Numbered from the stretch's first letter, positions 46,452-58,599 are shown. The stretch is 64,000 bases of DNA from Halobacillus alkaliphilus (GCF_900113125.1 NZ_FOOG01000013.1:15396-79395); one strand, 5' to 3'. Translations and numbers: made by a program. Notes: generated from the letters alone by a model not told the origin.

Positions 46452-47198
46452 GTGAAATTATTAACGAAAACCTGGATAGAGGAACATATATCCCATTTAG
46501 ACTCATGGAAACAGAACGCCTTTAAAGATTTTTCTACCATGATGAATGAAAAAGAAAATCTCTATCCTTGTGTCCCAGGGAAACAAGGGTTTAACTCTAA
46601 CTCCCTCCGCTTTGGTTTTGCCGATAGTCCTGACTCACCTCATGCTTGCAAACAAGCATCTGACTATTTAAGACAATACAGTAAAGTTTCAAGAGTCACT
46701 GGAAAATATGCTTCCCTTGTTCTATTCTTCAACACAGAAAAACAGGAAGGGAATATAGAGTACTATCAGGCTCTCTTTTGGAAGATCTTAAATCATATTC
46801 ATGCTTATGACGAAAAGTCCTGGCCTGGACATATCCCTTTAGATCCTGTTCAAAGCGCTTGGGAATTCTGCTTTCATGGAGAACCTTACTTTGTTTTTTG
46901 TGCTACTCCAGCACATCTCAATAGAAAAAGTCGCTTTTTTCCTTATTTACTTCTTGCCTTTCAGCCACGCTTTGTATTTGATGAGATCAATAGTGAGACC
47001 TCTCAAGGACGAAAGCTAAAAAATATTATTCGCACGCGCCTGAAAAACTACGATAATTCCCCCATCCATCCAGATTTAAAATGGTACGGAGAGGAAGGTA
47101 ATCTCGAATGGAAGCAATATTTTTTAAAGGACGATAATTCTTCTCTTTCGAAATGTCCTTTCAGCGGGAATAAGCAATCTCCCTCAGCCGGGGAATGA
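46452..47198 (+). CDS. YqcI/YcgG-family protein, possible haem-dependent guanidine N-hydroxylase
   Basis: A 248-residue cytosolic protein of the YqcI/YcgG family. Conserved-looking parts: YPCVPGKQG (Cys40), WEFCFHGEPYFVFCATPAHLNRKSR (about 137-161), and IRTRLKNYDNSPIHPDLKWYG near residue 193-212, with a Cys in SKCPFSG near the end. As I recall, this family includes haem-dependent enzymes hydroxylating the guanidine nitrogen of arginine (DcsA, GntA); no haem ligand can be proven here. GTG start. The next gene, an arginine-deiminase-fold enzyme, overlaps it or starts 53 bases later, so they are one operon. Confidence 0.72.
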   Translation: MKLLTKTWIEEHISHLDSWKQNAFKDFSTMMNEKENLYPCVPGKQGFNSNSLRFGFADSPDSPHACKQASDYLRQYSKVSRVTGKYASLVLFFNTEKQEGNIEYYQALFWKILNHIHAYDEKSWPGHIPLDPVQSAWEFCFHGEPYFVFCATPAHLNRKSRFFPYLLLAFQPRFVFDEINSETSQGRKLKNIIRTRLKNYDNSPIHPDLKWYGEEGNLEWKQYFLKDDNSSLSKCPFSGNKQSPSAGE

Positions 47199-47251
47199 TT
47201 ATCCACCAGGAGGGAGATAGTATAAAGAGATATACAAAGGAGTCACCGATC

Positions 47252-48190
47252 ATGCAGCTGCCTATACACTGTTGGAATGAATATGATGAATTAAAGACGG
47301 TAGTGGTCTGTTCGCCGTCTCTTTTAGAGATCCCTGATCAACAAACAGCTGAAAACGTTCAATGGCTGAAACCTTTTGATCCAACCAAAATCGTTCATCA
47401 ATTTGAAACGCTGGTGCAATCAATGAAACAAGAAGGCGTCCAGGTTATCGATTATTCAGATTACTTATCACCGGAGGACCGATACTTCAATCAACAGTTA
47501 ATCAGCCGAATCTTTGTCCGGGATTTAGCTTGTGCATTTGGTCGTACACTCCTTCCCGGCAAAGCCGGCACCTCTATGAGAAAACCTGAATATGCCCATA
47601 GCCATGATGTATTCCAAAAGTGGTGGGATGAACGTACATTTCCATTGCAAGCAAACAATAAGTGGAATTCTTTAGAATTTGGAGATGTCATTGTATTAAG
47701 TGAGGATGCTGTTTTAATTAATGCCGGACTACGGACCAGTATGGAATCCATGAATGATATACAACATCAAATCAGAAGAGCAGGTTTTTCAGAAGTCGGC
47801 GTGATCGACTTGCCACGCAGGTCCGATACCCTCCATTTAGATATGAATTGTAATGTAGCAGGTGAAAGACTGCTTCTAACTAAGAATTTTTTACGCTATT
47901 TTCCCATAGAAGTTCTGGACGGCCAAAGCCATTACTGTATGTTTCATGAATTCATTGAGCGTCATGGATTTACAATAATCTGGACAGATAAAGTTAAAAA
48001 TACCGTTCCTGACATTAATTTTCTTACCATTAACCCGGAAACTATACTTGTAAGTAAACAACTGAACAAAAAGATTATTCGTCAATTTCCTGACCTGCGC
48101 AGAAAAAATCTAATTGAAATCGAGATCTCCGAATTAGAAAAAGGAGGGGGCGGAATCCGCTGCATGACTCTTCCGTTGGAGAGAAGGTAA
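47252..48190 (+). CDS. Arginine deiminase/amidinotransferase-fold hydrolase
   Basis: A 312-residue guanidine-modifying enzyme with the full catalytic set: FVRD (Arg90, Asp91), LEFGD (Glu142, Asp145), RTS (Arg161), HLD (His195, Asp197) and the nucleophile Cys304 in GGGGIRCMTLPLER. The C-terminal motif is closest to arginine deiminases, but the protein is about 100 residues shorter than those. An ATG at 47195 overlaps the upstream stop, but AAAGGAG nine bases before the ATG at 47252 decides the start. Likely acts on arginine or a modified arginine made by the preceding enzyme. Confidence 0.82.
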   Translation: MQLPIHCWNEYDELKTVVVCSPSLLEIPDQQTAENVQWLKPFDPTKIVHQFETLVQSMKQEGVQVIDYSDYLSPEDRYFNQQLISRIFVRDLACAFGRTLLPGKAGTSMRKPEYAHSHDVFQKWWDERTFPLQANNKWNSLEFGDVIVLSEDAVLINAGLRTSMESMNDIQHQIRRAGFSEVGVIDLPRRSDTLHLDMNCNVAGERLLLTKNFLRYFPIEVLDGQSHYCMFHEFIERHGFTIIWTDKVKNTVPDINFLTINPETILVSKQLNKKIIRQFPDLRRKNLIEIEISELEKGGGGIRCMTLPLERR

Positions 48191-48226
48191 ATGGACAACC
48201 CCGCGATATTTCTGTATTAAACCTTC

Positions 48227-48259
48227 AAGCCAGACAGGGAAGTATTCCCTGTCTGGCTT
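48227..48259. terminator. Bidirectional terminator
   Basis: A 14-bp stem (AAGCCAGACAGGGA / TCCCTGTCTGGCTT) between the deiminase-fold gene and convergent dhaM. Confidence 0.85.
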
Positions 48260-48267
48260 AACAGCCT

Positions 48268-48642
48268 CTATTTAAATTCTTTATTTAGTGAAGCAAAGAT
48301 CTCTTCCACACTTTTTCCTATACTTGATTCCACGGCGGCAAGATAAGCCCCCTCTAAAATCGGAGCAGAAGCAAGATGAACGTTTTCAAACCCAAGCGTC
48401 TCAATCGCCATCTCGGCATTCATTTGAGCACTTCCAATATCATAAAAAACAATGGTTCCTTTTTCACTGTGTATGTTTTGAATAGCTGCTTGTATCCGCT
48501 CGTAGTTGGTACCGATTTCTCCACCTTCCAGACCACCGGCTGCTTCTACAGGGATTTCTCCCACTACTTGTTCTAAAATCTCACGGATTCCTGAAGCAGC
48601 TTTTTCACTGTGTGAAACCAATACAATTCCAACGTGTGACAT
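48268..48642 (-). CDS. dhaM: Dihydroxyacetone kinase phosphoryl-donor subunit DhaM
   Basis: A 124-residue PTS EIIA-Man-like protein; His11 in VLVSHSEKAASG is the phosphorylation site. Only this domain is present, so it needs HPr and EI from elsewhere (ptsHI at the right edge). Relays phosphate to DhaL-ADP. Last gene of glpF-glpK-dhaK-dhaL-dhaM, 4 bases after dhaL. Confidence 0.93.
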   Translation of the reverse strand: MSHVGIVLVSHSEKAASGIREILEQVVGEIPVEAAGGLEGGEIGTNYERIQAAIQNIHSEKGTIVFYDIGSAQMNAEMAIETLGFENVHLASAPILEGAYLAAVESSIGKSVEEIFASLNKEFK

Positions 48643-48646
48643 ATTT

Positions 48647-49267
48647 TTATTCGTCTCCTTTTATACAGTCAGCCAGGGCTTCAAATACATAGTATGAGGA
48701 CATGGCTCCTGGATCTATATGGCCTTTAGATCGTTCTTTTAAATAAGCGGCCCGTCCTTTTGTTGCTACAAGATCTTTCGTTGATTCCATCGAGGATCTT
48801 GCAGTATCAAGAATAAGCTGACGATCAAAATCCTGGACTTCACTCATTTTGTCTGCCAAAGGTTCCCAAACATCGAGCATTGTTTTTTCTCCGGCTTCTG
48901 CTTTTCCACGCTGCTTAATTCCGGATACAGCCTCCTTCAACGCTGAAGAGAAGGTTTGAGAATCAATGTTTTCTACCCCTTTTACTGCAGTCGACATTTT
49001 TAAAAATACGGTGCCATATAAAGGCCCGGAAGCTCCTCCGACTTTAGACATCAGTGTCGTAGCGATGTCTTTCCAGACTCCGGACACATCTGAGTAGTCT
49101 TCTCCAGATATTTTATTTACTGCTTCTTGAAAGCCACGAGACATGTTAATCCCATGGTCTCCGTCGCCAATAGCCTGATCCAGTGACGTCAGTTCACCTT
49201 TATTGTCTTGAATTTTTTCGTTAATTCGGTTTACCCAGTCGAGGGCATGGCTGACTTCAAAATTCAC
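48647..49267 (-). CDS. dhaL: Dihydroxyacetone kinase ADP-binding subunit DhaL
   Basis: A 206-residue helical barrel subunit. The metal/nucleotide motifs AIGDGDHGINMSRGF (near residue 28) and GGASGPLYGTVFLKM (near 78) are intact. Binds ADP tightly and transfers phosphate from DhaM to dihydroxyacetone on DhaK. Lies between dhaK and dhaM. Confidence 0.95.
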   Translation of the reverse strand: MNFEVSHALDWVNRINEKIQDNKGELTSLDQAIGDGDHGINMSRGFQEAVNKISGEDYSDVSGVWKDIATTLMSKVGGASGPLYGTVFLKMSTAVKGVENIDSQTFSSALKEAVSGIKQRGKAEAGEKTMLDVWEPLADKMSEVQDFDRQLILDTARSSMESTKDLVATKGRAAYLKERSKGHIDPGAMSSYYVFEALADCIKGDE

Positions 49268-49282
49268 GTGAATACCTCCCCT

Positions 49283-50281
49283 TTAAACCTTAAATGCTGG
49301 TGCCTTGGACGGTTGATTTAACAATTCTTTTAATTCTTCATCTACTTTTAATAAGGTGACCGAACAGCCGGCCATTTCAAGTGAGGTCATGTAATTTCCC
49401 ACGTAGGTCTTATACACGTTAATTCCTTTCTCCTGCAAGTGCTCTTGTACTTTTCGGTTAACGATATAAAGCTCCATTTCGGGGGTGGCCCCCAGTCCGT
49501 TGATCATAACCGTCACATCATCAGATTCGGTAAGATTTAAATCCTTAAGTACTAAGTCCGTCAATTCTACAGCAATGTCATTTGCTGAGCTAACCGCTTT
49601 TCTCTCAGTACCTGGCTCACCATGAATACCGACTCCAATTTCCAATTCATCTTCATTAAGCTCGAAATTCGGCTTACCTGAGGCCGGCATTACAGGCGGC
49701 TTAAGAGCTACACCCATAGAACGCACATTAGCTACTGCCTTGTCAGCCGTAGCTTTTATTTCTTCCAGGGAAGCTCCTGTCTCAGCTTTAGCCCCTATTA
49801 TTTTGTGAACTAATACGGTCCCGGCAATTCCGCGGCGCCCAGTGGTAAATGAGCTGTCTTCAACAGCCACATCATCGTTAACCACCACTTTCTCCACTTC
49901 GATGCCTTCTGCTTCAGCAAGTTCTGCCGCCATTTCAAAATTCATAACATCACCGGTATAATTCTTGATGACAAGAAAGACCCCAGCTCCCCCGTTGACT
50001 GCTTTTATTCCTTCTAATACCTGATCCGGAGTCGGAGATGTAAATACTTCTCCTGCTACAGCTGCATCAAGCATACCCTCACCAATGTATCCCGCGTGAG
50101 CCGGTTCATGACCGCTCCCGCCACCGCTTACAATACCTACTTTATTTTTAACAGGAGCATCTTTCCTCACTAACACTGTCGTATCCTGCAATCGTCTGAC
50201 ATCATTCGGATAGGCTGATGCAAATCCATCCAGCATTTCTGTTACGACTTGCTCGGAGTCATTGATTATTTTTTTCATCAT
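49283..50281 (-). CDS. dhaK: Dihydroxyacetone kinase substrate-binding subunit DhaK
   Basis: A 332-residue DhaK. The substrate region is SGGGSGHEPAHAGYIGEGMLDAAVAG (near 52-77) and the substrate-binding His lies in the later GVGIHGEPGTER loop. Binds dihydroxyacetone covalently as a hemiaminal. 15 bases before dhaL on the same transcript; downstream of glpK across a hairpin at 50319. Confidence 0.95.
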   Translation of the reverse strand: MMKKIINDSEQVVTEMLDGFASAYPNDVRRLQDTTVLVRKDAPVKNKVGIVSGGGSGHEPAHAGYIGEGMLDAAVAGEVFTSPTPDQVLEGIKAVNGGAGVFLVIKNYTGDVMNFEMAAELAEAEGIEVEKVVVNDDVAVEDSSFTTGRRGIAGTVLVHKIIGAKAETGASLEEIKATADKAVANVRSMGVALKPPVMPASGKPNFELNEDELEIGVGIHGEPGTERKAVSSANDIAVELTDLVLKDLNLTESDDVTVMINGLGATPEMELYIVNRKVQEHLQEKGINVYKTYVGNYMTSLEMAGCSVTLLKVDEELKELLNQPSKAPAFKV

Positions 50282-50318
50282 GCTCTTCCTCCCTGAATTG
50301 AACTATCGTATAAATCAC

Positions 50319-50353
50319 ATCAGCGACAGGTCCTCCATAGAAAGACCTGTCCT
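50319..50353 (-). other. Hairpin between glpK and dhaK
   Basis: A GACAGGT / ACCTGTC stem without a T run, so it is not a normal terminator. It may act as an RNA processing or stability element that sets the ratio of glp and dha messages. Confidence 0.4.
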
Positions 50354-50358
50354 GATGA

Positions 50359-52702
<2,344 letters not shown>

Positions 52703-52760
52703 GTTACTCCACTCTCCTTCTTTAATTCAAGATGACAAGATAACGGGTGTTCTAAAAAAA

Positions 52761-52830
52761 AGACTCACACTGAAAGGCGTACGTATCCCAAAGGATGTAC
52801 TAGTTCAGTGTGAGTCTCCATGTCTCCGTC
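52761..52830 (-). promoter_or_regulatory. Leader terminator/antiterminator of the glp operon (GlpP-type)
   Basis: Minus-strand leader with GGAGACATGGAGACTCACAC, then a large hairpin (GACTCACACTGAA / TTCAGTGTGAGTC region) and an eight-base T run before glpF. This arrangement equals the B. subtilis glp leaders, where GlpP with glycerol 3-phosphate prevents termination. Confidence 0.82.
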
Positions 52831-52867
52831 ACAACGTTAACTTGTTAGTTATAAACTTACTTGAATA

Positions 52868-52881
52868 TGAAAGCGTTGTCA
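52868..52881 (-). promoter_or_regulatory. Catabolite response element (cre) at the glp promoter
   Basis: Minus strand TGACAACGCTTTCA fits the CcpA consensus TGWNANCGNTNWCA at every position. It overlaps the TTGACA -35 box (52877-52882) of the glp promoter, so CcpA should repress the operon when glucose or fructose is available. Confidence 0.85.
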
Positions 52882-53024
52882 ATATTTTTCTTAATTTTCA
52901 CTTATTTAATACTATTTGTCGTATAACGTTAAAATCTTTTATTTCCCGGAAAATAGTATTCAAATAAATCTTTTTCCATGGATAGTAAAGGATTGAATGA
53001 ATAATTTATTATATATTAAAAAGA

Positions 53025-53053
53025 TTTGAGTCTCCCAAATAGACTCAAACCTT
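53025..53053. terminator. Terminator downstream of ssrA
   Basis: Stem TTTGAGTCT / AGACTCAAA about 50 bases after the 3' end of tmRNA on the minus strand. A shorter A run also allows use on the other side. Confidence 0.7.
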
Positions 53054-53099
53054 CTAAAGAATTTAATTAAAGAAAATAAAAAAACCACCAATTATGTAT

Positions 53100-53462
53100 T
53101 GGTGGAGACGGTGGGAGTCGAACCCACGTCCGGAGATATCGGCACTCGGGCTTCTACAAGCATAGTTGATATATTATTATTCGCTTCCTCTTCAGCCTAT
53201 CAACAGGCTTCCGAGGAGCTAGCCTGATTAGTCTCTTCGTTTCTCCTCAGGCGGAGGAAAAACGCGTAGCCCGTTTCAGTTTGAGACCCTTCATCTGCCA
53301 CACGGGCAATGCCAGGAAGGATCAGCTATAGACTGCTTATGCAGCTACAGCTAGGTTATCGTTAGATTCGCCAGTTATATTTAGGCAAATGACGTTTAAC
53401 GAGACGTCGCCTCGACTCGCAACCCGAGCTCGACCTATCCCCGTCGAATCCGTAACGTCCCC
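53100..53462 (-). ncRNA. ssrA: Transfer-messenger RNA (ssrA)
   Basis: A 363-base tmRNA. The 5' end starts GGGGACGTTACGGATTCGACGGGG, the 3' end has the tRNA-like TpsiC arm GGTTCGACTCCCACC and an encoded CCA (53100-53102). The tag frame at 53337-53372 reads GESNDNLAVAA then stop, so the appended degradation tag is (A)GESNDNLAVAA, ending in the LAA-like AA that directs ClpXP. Sits beside smpB and upstream of rnr, the usual ribosome-rescue neighbours. Confidence 0.97.
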
Positions 53463-53561
53463 GTTAGGATTAAAGGATAGAGCATCAAGCTCTAAAAACA
53501 TCATCGCGTTTAGCGACAATTATTATTATAGCATAATTATAGCATTTTTCAAGGGAAGAGT

Positions 53562-54026
53562 CTATTTCAGACTATCCTTTATCGCTCGATCAATTTCACG
53601 CTTTTGCTGCTTACGCTTCAGATCTTCACGTTTATCATACTTTTTCTTACCTCTTCCTAAACCAATCAACACTTTTGCTACCCCGTTTTTAATATACATT
53701 TTCAAAGGTACAAGCGAGTAACCTTTTTGCTGGGTTTGACCAATTAATTGATTAATCTCTTTTCGATGCAGAAGCAGCTTTCTCATACGAGTGGGATCAT
53801 GATTGTAAATGTTCCCCTGCTCATAAGGTGATATATGAAGATTATGCAAAAATACTTCTCCATTGTTAATACGGGCAAAGCTGTCTTTTAAATTCACACG
53901 GCCATTACGAATGGACTTGATTTCCGTTCCTTGCAGAACAATCCCGGCCTCGAAAGTTTCTTCGATTGAAAAATCGTGCCTTGCCTTTTTATTTTGTGCG
54001 ATTGTCTTACCATTTCCTCGTGGCAT
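53562..54026 (-). CDS. smpB: SsrA-binding protein SmpB
   Basis: A 154-residue SmpB. OB-fold start [34 protein letters not shown] and the C-terminal basic tail ([24 protein letters not shown]) that reads the empty A-site are complete. Binds tmRNA and brings it to stalled ribosomes. Lies next to ssrA. Confidence 0.97.
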   Translation of the reverse strand: MPRGNGKTIAQNKKARHDFSIEETFEAGIVLQGTEIKSIRNGRVNLKDSFARINNGEVFLHNLHISPYEQGNIYNHDPTRMRKLLLHRKEINQLIGQTQQKGYSLVPLKMYIKNGVAKVLIGLGRGKKKYDKREDLKRKQQKREIDRAIKDSLK

Positions 54027-54182
54027 AGCGTTATCCTCCTCTTGTGCGTAGCATCTATTGTACCAAATAACCCTGGTGTTTCCAATTCAAACACCATTCT
54101 AGCCGGAATCATAATTAATGGACTTTTCCGTATAAAAATGAGAATATAATCCTGAAAAATGATCATAAAAGGAGTCGCCCTA

Positions 54183-55043
54183 ATGGAACAAGTTATGAAT
54201 GTGCAGCCTTTAACGCATAAAGACCGGCCGGCACTTGAAGCCATGGATACTGGAATTGAAGATGATTATGTTGTACGAATATTTGAAAGATTGATTGAAT
54301 CTGATAGTCATGAGCTGTTCGGTCTATTTAGAGAAGGAAAGATGTTAGCAGTGGGAGGATACAGTTTATTTGGCAGCGGTAAATTTGCCATGCTGGGCCG
54401 CTTGCGAAGTGATCGTCGGTCACTTATGAAAGGAAACGCCACTGAACTTCTGCAGCCAATTGTAGACCAGCTTTTCCGCGATCCTATGGTGGCCTGGGTC
54501 GGCGCAAATACTCATCTGCATAACCATGCCGCGAGAAGAGTCCTGGAAAAGTTATCGCTCAACCAAGGTCCTGTACTACATTTCTTAACGCTAAAGTCTC
54601 CAAAGCTATTAACAGCCCATGAGTCAGGCCCAGTTTGGGAAGAAGTAACCGATCTCCAGCATAAAAAGGAACTTATTCACTCCACAGAAATGAACGAGTT
54701 GGGTGTTTTTCCTTTTGAATGCTACTATCCGCTTCCTTATGATAACGCTTTGTTTACTGACCAACACCTTGAAAAATCCTCTTTTTACCAAAATCCCGAC
54801 GCTTCCCGATTCGTAATCGTGAAAAGTGATACGAAAAAATTTGATTATTCCCATGTGAAATATTTTTGGAACGATCACTATAACCAGCCTGGTTTCTTTG
54901 AAACGATTCTTCACCATTGGAAGCAGCACCCGGATCATGTCGGGTGCTGGATTGATTTCTCTGCGGAAGGATTTAAAAATATTCCGGATTTATCCCCTTA
55001 CGACGTCCAGGAACCATGGATGTTATATGGCAAATGGAAATAG
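54183..55043 (+). CDS. GNAT-like N-acetyltransferase family protein
   Basis: A 286-residue protein. The N-terminal part (about 8-130) follows the GNAT scheme (LTHKDRPALEAMDTG start, GLFREGKMLAVGGYSLF, and a helix/strand ANTHLHNHAARRVLEKLSL at the acetyl-CoA site). The C-terminal half may be a second, degenerate GNAT unit. ATG chosen at 54183 after AAAGGAG. Substrate unknown. Convergent with rnr and divergent from smpB. Confidence 0.72.
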   Translation: MEQVMNVQPLTHKDRPALEAMDTGIEDDYVVRIFERLIESDSHELFGLFREGKMLAVGGYSLFGSGKFAMLGRLRSDRRSLMKGNATELLQPIVDQLFRDPMVAWVGANTHLHNHAARRVLEKLSLNQGPVLHFLTLKSPKLLTAHESGPVWEEVTDLQHKKELIHSTEMNELGVFPFECYYPLPYDNALFTDQHLEKSSFYQNPDASRFVIVKSDTKKFDYSHVKYFWNDHYNQPGFFETILHHWKQHPDHVGCWIDFSAEGFKNIPDLSPYDVQEPWMLYGKWK

Positions 55044-55059
55044 GGTTCTACCTAGATGT

Positions 55060-55090
55060 AAAAACGCGCGAAGCAACTCGCGCGTTTTTT
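55060..55090. terminator. Bidirectional terminator between the GNAT gene and rnr
   Basis: Stem AAAAACGCGCGA / TCGCGCGTTTTT with a 6-base loop and flanking A/T runs. Confidence 0.9.
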
Positions 55091-55093
55091 ATG

Positions 55094-57382
55094 TTACTTC
55101 TTCTTTTTACTACCTTTTTTCGGAACGCCTTTATTTCTATAAAAAGGCTTGTTTCCTTTTTGCTTGTTCTTTTTCTTTTCTTTTTTCTTATCCGGCCCTT
55201 TAGAATTAATCTGTTTAGGTTGAGCAGGACGTTTACGTTCTTTTCTTGGCTTCATTCCATCAATTTCGAAGTCAACGACACGCTCATCAAGATTTACATT
55301 CGTTACTCGAATGGTTACTTCATCCCCGATTCGAAATACGTTGCCCGTCCGTTCGCCAATCATAGCAAATTGTTTCTCATGGAAATGGTAATAGTCATCA
55401 GTTAATGTACTCACGTGAACGAGACCTTCAACTGTATTCGGAAGTTCAACAAACATGCCAAAGCTTGTTACAGAGCTGATAACACCTTCATATTCTTCCC
55501 CAACCTTATCCTGCATGAATTCGGCTTTCTTCAAGTCGTCCGTTTCACGTTCAGCATCGACCGCTGCACGTTCCATTTCAGAAGAGTGTCTAGCTATTTC
55601 AGGCATTTGATCCTTCCAATGTTTACGGGTTTTATAATCCAGCTTATCTTCCACCAGATACGTGCGAATTAGACGGTGGACAATTAAGTCAGGATAACGG
55701 CGTATCGGTGAAGTGAAATGCGTATAGTAATCCGTAGCTAAACCAAAATGTCCCAGACTTTGAGGATCATATTTAGCCTGCTGCATCGAACGCAGCATCA
55801 GTTTTGAAATAATCATGTCCTCCTGTGTACCTTTCACTTCTTCTAAAACTTTTTGAAGGGCCTGCGGATGAACATTATCTGCTGTTCCTTTTACTGCATA
55901 CCCAAGATTAGCTACAAACTCAAAGAAGTTCTGAAGCTTGCTCTCATCTGGGTCCTGGTGAATTCTATGAATGAATGGAACATCCATCCAGTGGAAATGC
56001 TCGGCAATGGTTTCGTTAGCGGCAAGCATGAATTCTTCTATTAAACGCTCCGCAACTGACCGTTCCCGAAGTTTAACATCAACGGCTTTTCCTTCTTCGT
56101 CTACAATGACTCCGGCCTCTTTAAAGTCAAAGTCAATAGCACCGCGGTCCATACGTTTGCCGCGAAGGGTCTGGGCCAGAGCAGCCATATCACGGAACAT
56201 AGGTACCAGGTTCTCATATTTCTTAATCAGCTCTTCATCTTCGTCCTCAAGAATTTTATTTACGTCTCTGTAAGTCATTCGTTCATTGGTTTTAATTACA
56301 CTTTGAAAGATTTCGTGTTCCACTACGTCGCCACTTTTGTTAATTTCCATTTCACAGGAAAGAGTAAGCCGGTCAACTTGCGGATTTAAAGAACAAATTC
56401 CGTTAGAAAGACGGTGCGGAATCATAGGGATCACACGGTCTACTAAATACACACTTGTAGCACGTTCTCGAGCTTCTTTATCAATCGGAGAACCTTCACC
56501 TACATAATACGTGACATCCGCAATGTGAACACCCAGTTTAAAGTTCCCATTATCAAGCCTCTTAACTGTAACGGCATCGTCCAGGTCTTTAGCGTCCGCA
56601 CCATCAATGGTTACGATTGTTTCATCCCGAAGGTCGCGTCTATTTTTAATTTCCTCTTCACTTATCTGATCGGGTGTTTCTCCAGCCTGCTTTAGAACTT
56701 CATCTGGAAAATCCACCTTAATGCCGTGTTTATGAATAATGGAGATGATATCAATCCCCGGGTCATTCTTATGGCCAAGTATTTCTACGATCTCCCCTTC
56801 GGCGCTCATGCGTTCTTCTGGGAATTTCGTGATGTTTACAATCACTTTATGACCATCTGCGGCACCATTTGTCTGCCCTTTAGGAATAAAGATATCATTA
56901 GGAATTCGTTTATCATCAGCTATAACAAAGCCGAAATTCCGGCTTGATTCGTACGTTCCGACTATTCGAGTCGTTGCTCGTTCTAATATACGGATCACAG
57001 TACCTTCTGGACGATTTCCTTGCTCATCTCTTTTTTCAATTCGTACCATTACTTTGTCATTGTTCATGGCTGAATGAAGATCAGAGTGATGAAGATAGAC
57101 ATCATCTTTGTCTTCTTCATCTGGTATGAGAAACGCAAAACCCTTGGCATGCATCTGAATCCGGCCTCGAATAAGGTTCATCTTTTCAGGAAGACCGAAC
57201 CTGTTCTTTCTGGTTCTTACAAGTTCTCCCTCTTCCTCCAGCTCATTCAAAGCTTTCATGAGGTCTTTGAATTCATTGGTATCTTCAAGTTCCATCGTTT
57301 CTTCTAATTCTTGTACAGATAATGGCTTAGATGCATTCTCTTTAAAAAATGTTAATATTTGATGTTTTAAGTCTGTGCTCAA
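55094..57382 (-). CDS. rnr: Ribonuclease R
   Basis: A 762-residue processive 3'-5' exoribonuclease. An N-terminal winged helix, two cold-shock-like domains ([20 protein letters not shown] near 73), an RNB catalytic domain with [17 protein letters not shown] (catalytic Asp cluster, near 265), and a C-terminal S1 domain ([22 protein letters not shown]) plus a Lys-rich tail are visible. Degrades structured RNA and, with tmRNA/SmpB, faulty mRNA. Upstream of it are est and secG, as in Bacillus. Confidence 0.97.
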   Translation of the reverse strand: MSTDLKHQILTFFKENASKPLSVQELEETMELEDTNEFKDLMKALNELEEEGELVRTRKNRFGLPEKMNLIRGRIQMHAKGFAFLIPDEEDKDDVYLHHSDLHSAMNNDKVMVRIEKRDEQGNRPEGTVIRILERATTRIVGTYESSRNFGFVIADDKRIPNDIFIPKGQTNGAADGHKVIVNITKFPEERMSAEGEIVEILGHKNDPGIDIISIIHKHGIKVDFPDEVLKQAGETPDQISEEEIKNRRDLRDETIVTIDGADAKDLDDAVTVKRLDNGNFKLGVHIADVTYYVGEGSPIDKEARERATSVYLVDRVIPMIPHRLSNGICSLNPQVDRLTLSCEMEINKSGDVVEHEIFQSVIKTNERMTYRDVNKILEDEDEELIKKYENLVPMFRDMAALAQTLRGKRMDRGAIDFDFKEAGVIVDEEGKAVDVKLRERSVAERLIEEFMLAANETIAEHFHWMDVPFIHRIHQDPDESKLQNFFEFVANLGYAVKGTADNVHPQALQKVLEEVKGTQEDMIISKLMLRSMQQAKYDPQSLGHFGLATDYYTHFTSPIRRYPDLIVHRLIRTYLVEDKLDYKTRKHWKDQMPEIARHSSEMERAAVDAERETDDLKKAEFMQDKVGEEYEGVISSVTSFGMFVELPNTVEGLVHVSTLTDDYYHFHEKQFAMIGERTGNVFRIGDEVTIRVTNVNLDERVVDFEIDGMKPRKERKRPAQPKQINSKGPDKKKEKKKNKQKGNKPFYRNKGVPKKGSKKKK

Positions 57383-57426
57383 TTTGCCTAACCTCCTCTA
57401 AATGTATAGGCCAAAAACTCTAGCGA

Positions 57427-58170
57427 TTAGGACCAGTCCAATGATTCAAGAAATTCAAGGATATCCTCGTGCAATTGTTCCTTTTCTTTCCCCATTGTAA
57501 TGACATGGCCAGAGTTCTTGTACCATTTTATATCTTTTTGGTTGGATTCTACTTGTTCATAAATATAGTTTGCGCTATCTTTGTTAATCATTTCATCTTT
57601 TTCTGCTTGAACGACAAAAGTGGGTGTGTAAATCTGGTCCACCTCATCATGAACTTCGTTAATAAACCCGCCTAATTGCTTAAACATTTCTTCTGATTCG
57701 TTTAATAATTCGTCTACTTCTTTATTAATCGTTTCCTGAGCTTTACCCTCAAGCTGTTTATACTGTCGGGCTTTAGCTTCAAACCCCCGGGTTAACTGCT
57801 TTTCGTTATCGAAAAACATAGGGGAGCACATGGTAACTAAACCTTTTATCGGCTCAGAATAGGCAAGTTTCAAACCCAGCACCCCTCCAAGAGAGAGTCC
57901 AGCCACGGCTATTTTTTGATAACCAAGTTCTCGCAGGTGGTCCAAAGAAGCTTTTACATCCGTCCACCAATCTTCTGGCCTTGCATCAATTAAAGCTTCC
58001 AATTCCTTTCCATGGCCTCGATAAATTGGACCGTGAGTCGTGTACCCGTGCTTTTGCAGAAACCTTCCGAGCATACGGACATCAGCGGAATGTCCTGTAA
58101 AACCATGTAATAATAATACCGCACGCTCTCCTTCTTCAAACGTAAAAGGTTGTGGTTGTTTAATCTTCAT
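57427..58170 (-). CDS. est: Carboxylesterase (Est30/YvaK-like)
   Basis: A 247-residue alpha/beta hydrolase. Oxyanion HGFTGHSAD (near 22-30), nucleophile GLSLGG near residue 94, Asp in VVQAEKDEMI near 192, His in YKNSGHVITM near 220-229. Matches Est30 of Bacillus, which lies between secG and rnr; same order here. Substrate class: short/medium-chain carboxylic esters. Confidence 0.92.
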   Translation of the reverse strand: MKIKQPQPFTFEEGERAVLLLHGFTGHSADVRMLGRFLQKHGYTTHGPIYRGHGKELEALIDARPEDWWTDVKASLDHLRELGYQKIAVAGLSLGGVLGLKLAYSEPIKGLVTMCSPMFFDNEKQLTRGFEAKARQYKQLEGKAQETINKEVDELLNESEEMFKQLGGFINEVHDEVDQIYTPTFVVQAEKDEMINKDSANYIYEQVESNQKDIKWYKNSGHVITMGKEKEQLHEDILEFLESLDWS

Positions 58171-58324
58171 GTCATTCTCTCCTTACTTCATCTATTTCCT
58201 TATTTCCAATTTTCATTCTTATATTCCTATTTTCAGCTTACCAAAATTAGCTCTCGGTTACTTTTTTTGAGCTTATATGACAAATTATACCCTTTGTGTA
58301 AATACTTATCGATCATAATAAAAA

Positions 58325-58350
58325 AACCGCGCTAAGAGATCAGCGCGGTT
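58325..58350 (-). terminator. Terminator of secG
   Basis: A 9-bp stem (AACCGCGCT / AGCGCGGTT) plus a T run on the minus strand. Confidence 0.85.
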
Positions 58351-58365
58351 CTACTTTCGCATTCT

Positions 58366-58599
58366 TTAACCCAAAATATAGGCTGACAAGAAAGCCAGGA
58401 CAAAAAATAAGACCCCTGTTACGATTGTAGCTTTATGCAATACAGCATCAATTCCTCTAGCTTTTTGCTTCCCGAACAATTGCTCCGCTCCACCAGATAT
58501 GGCTCCTGATAATCCGGCACTTTTCCCTGATTGCAACAGTACTAGAACAATTAAAGCTATTGTATCAATAGTCAATAAAGTTATCGCGAGTGTTTCCAT
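58366..58599 (-). CDS. secG: Preprotein translocase subunit SecG
   Basis: A 77-residue protein with two membrane segments and the conserved [29 protein letters not shown] loop. Accessory subunit of SecYEG. The ATG at 58599 starts where the first membrane helix of family members starts; the frame is open 10 codons more. AGGAGG lies 12 bases before it, slightly long. Near est and rnr as in Bacillus. Confidence 0.93.
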   Translation of the reverse strand: METLAITLLTIDTIALIVLVLLQSGKSAGLSGAISGGAEQLFGKQKARGIDAVLHKATIVTGVLFFVLAFLSAYILG

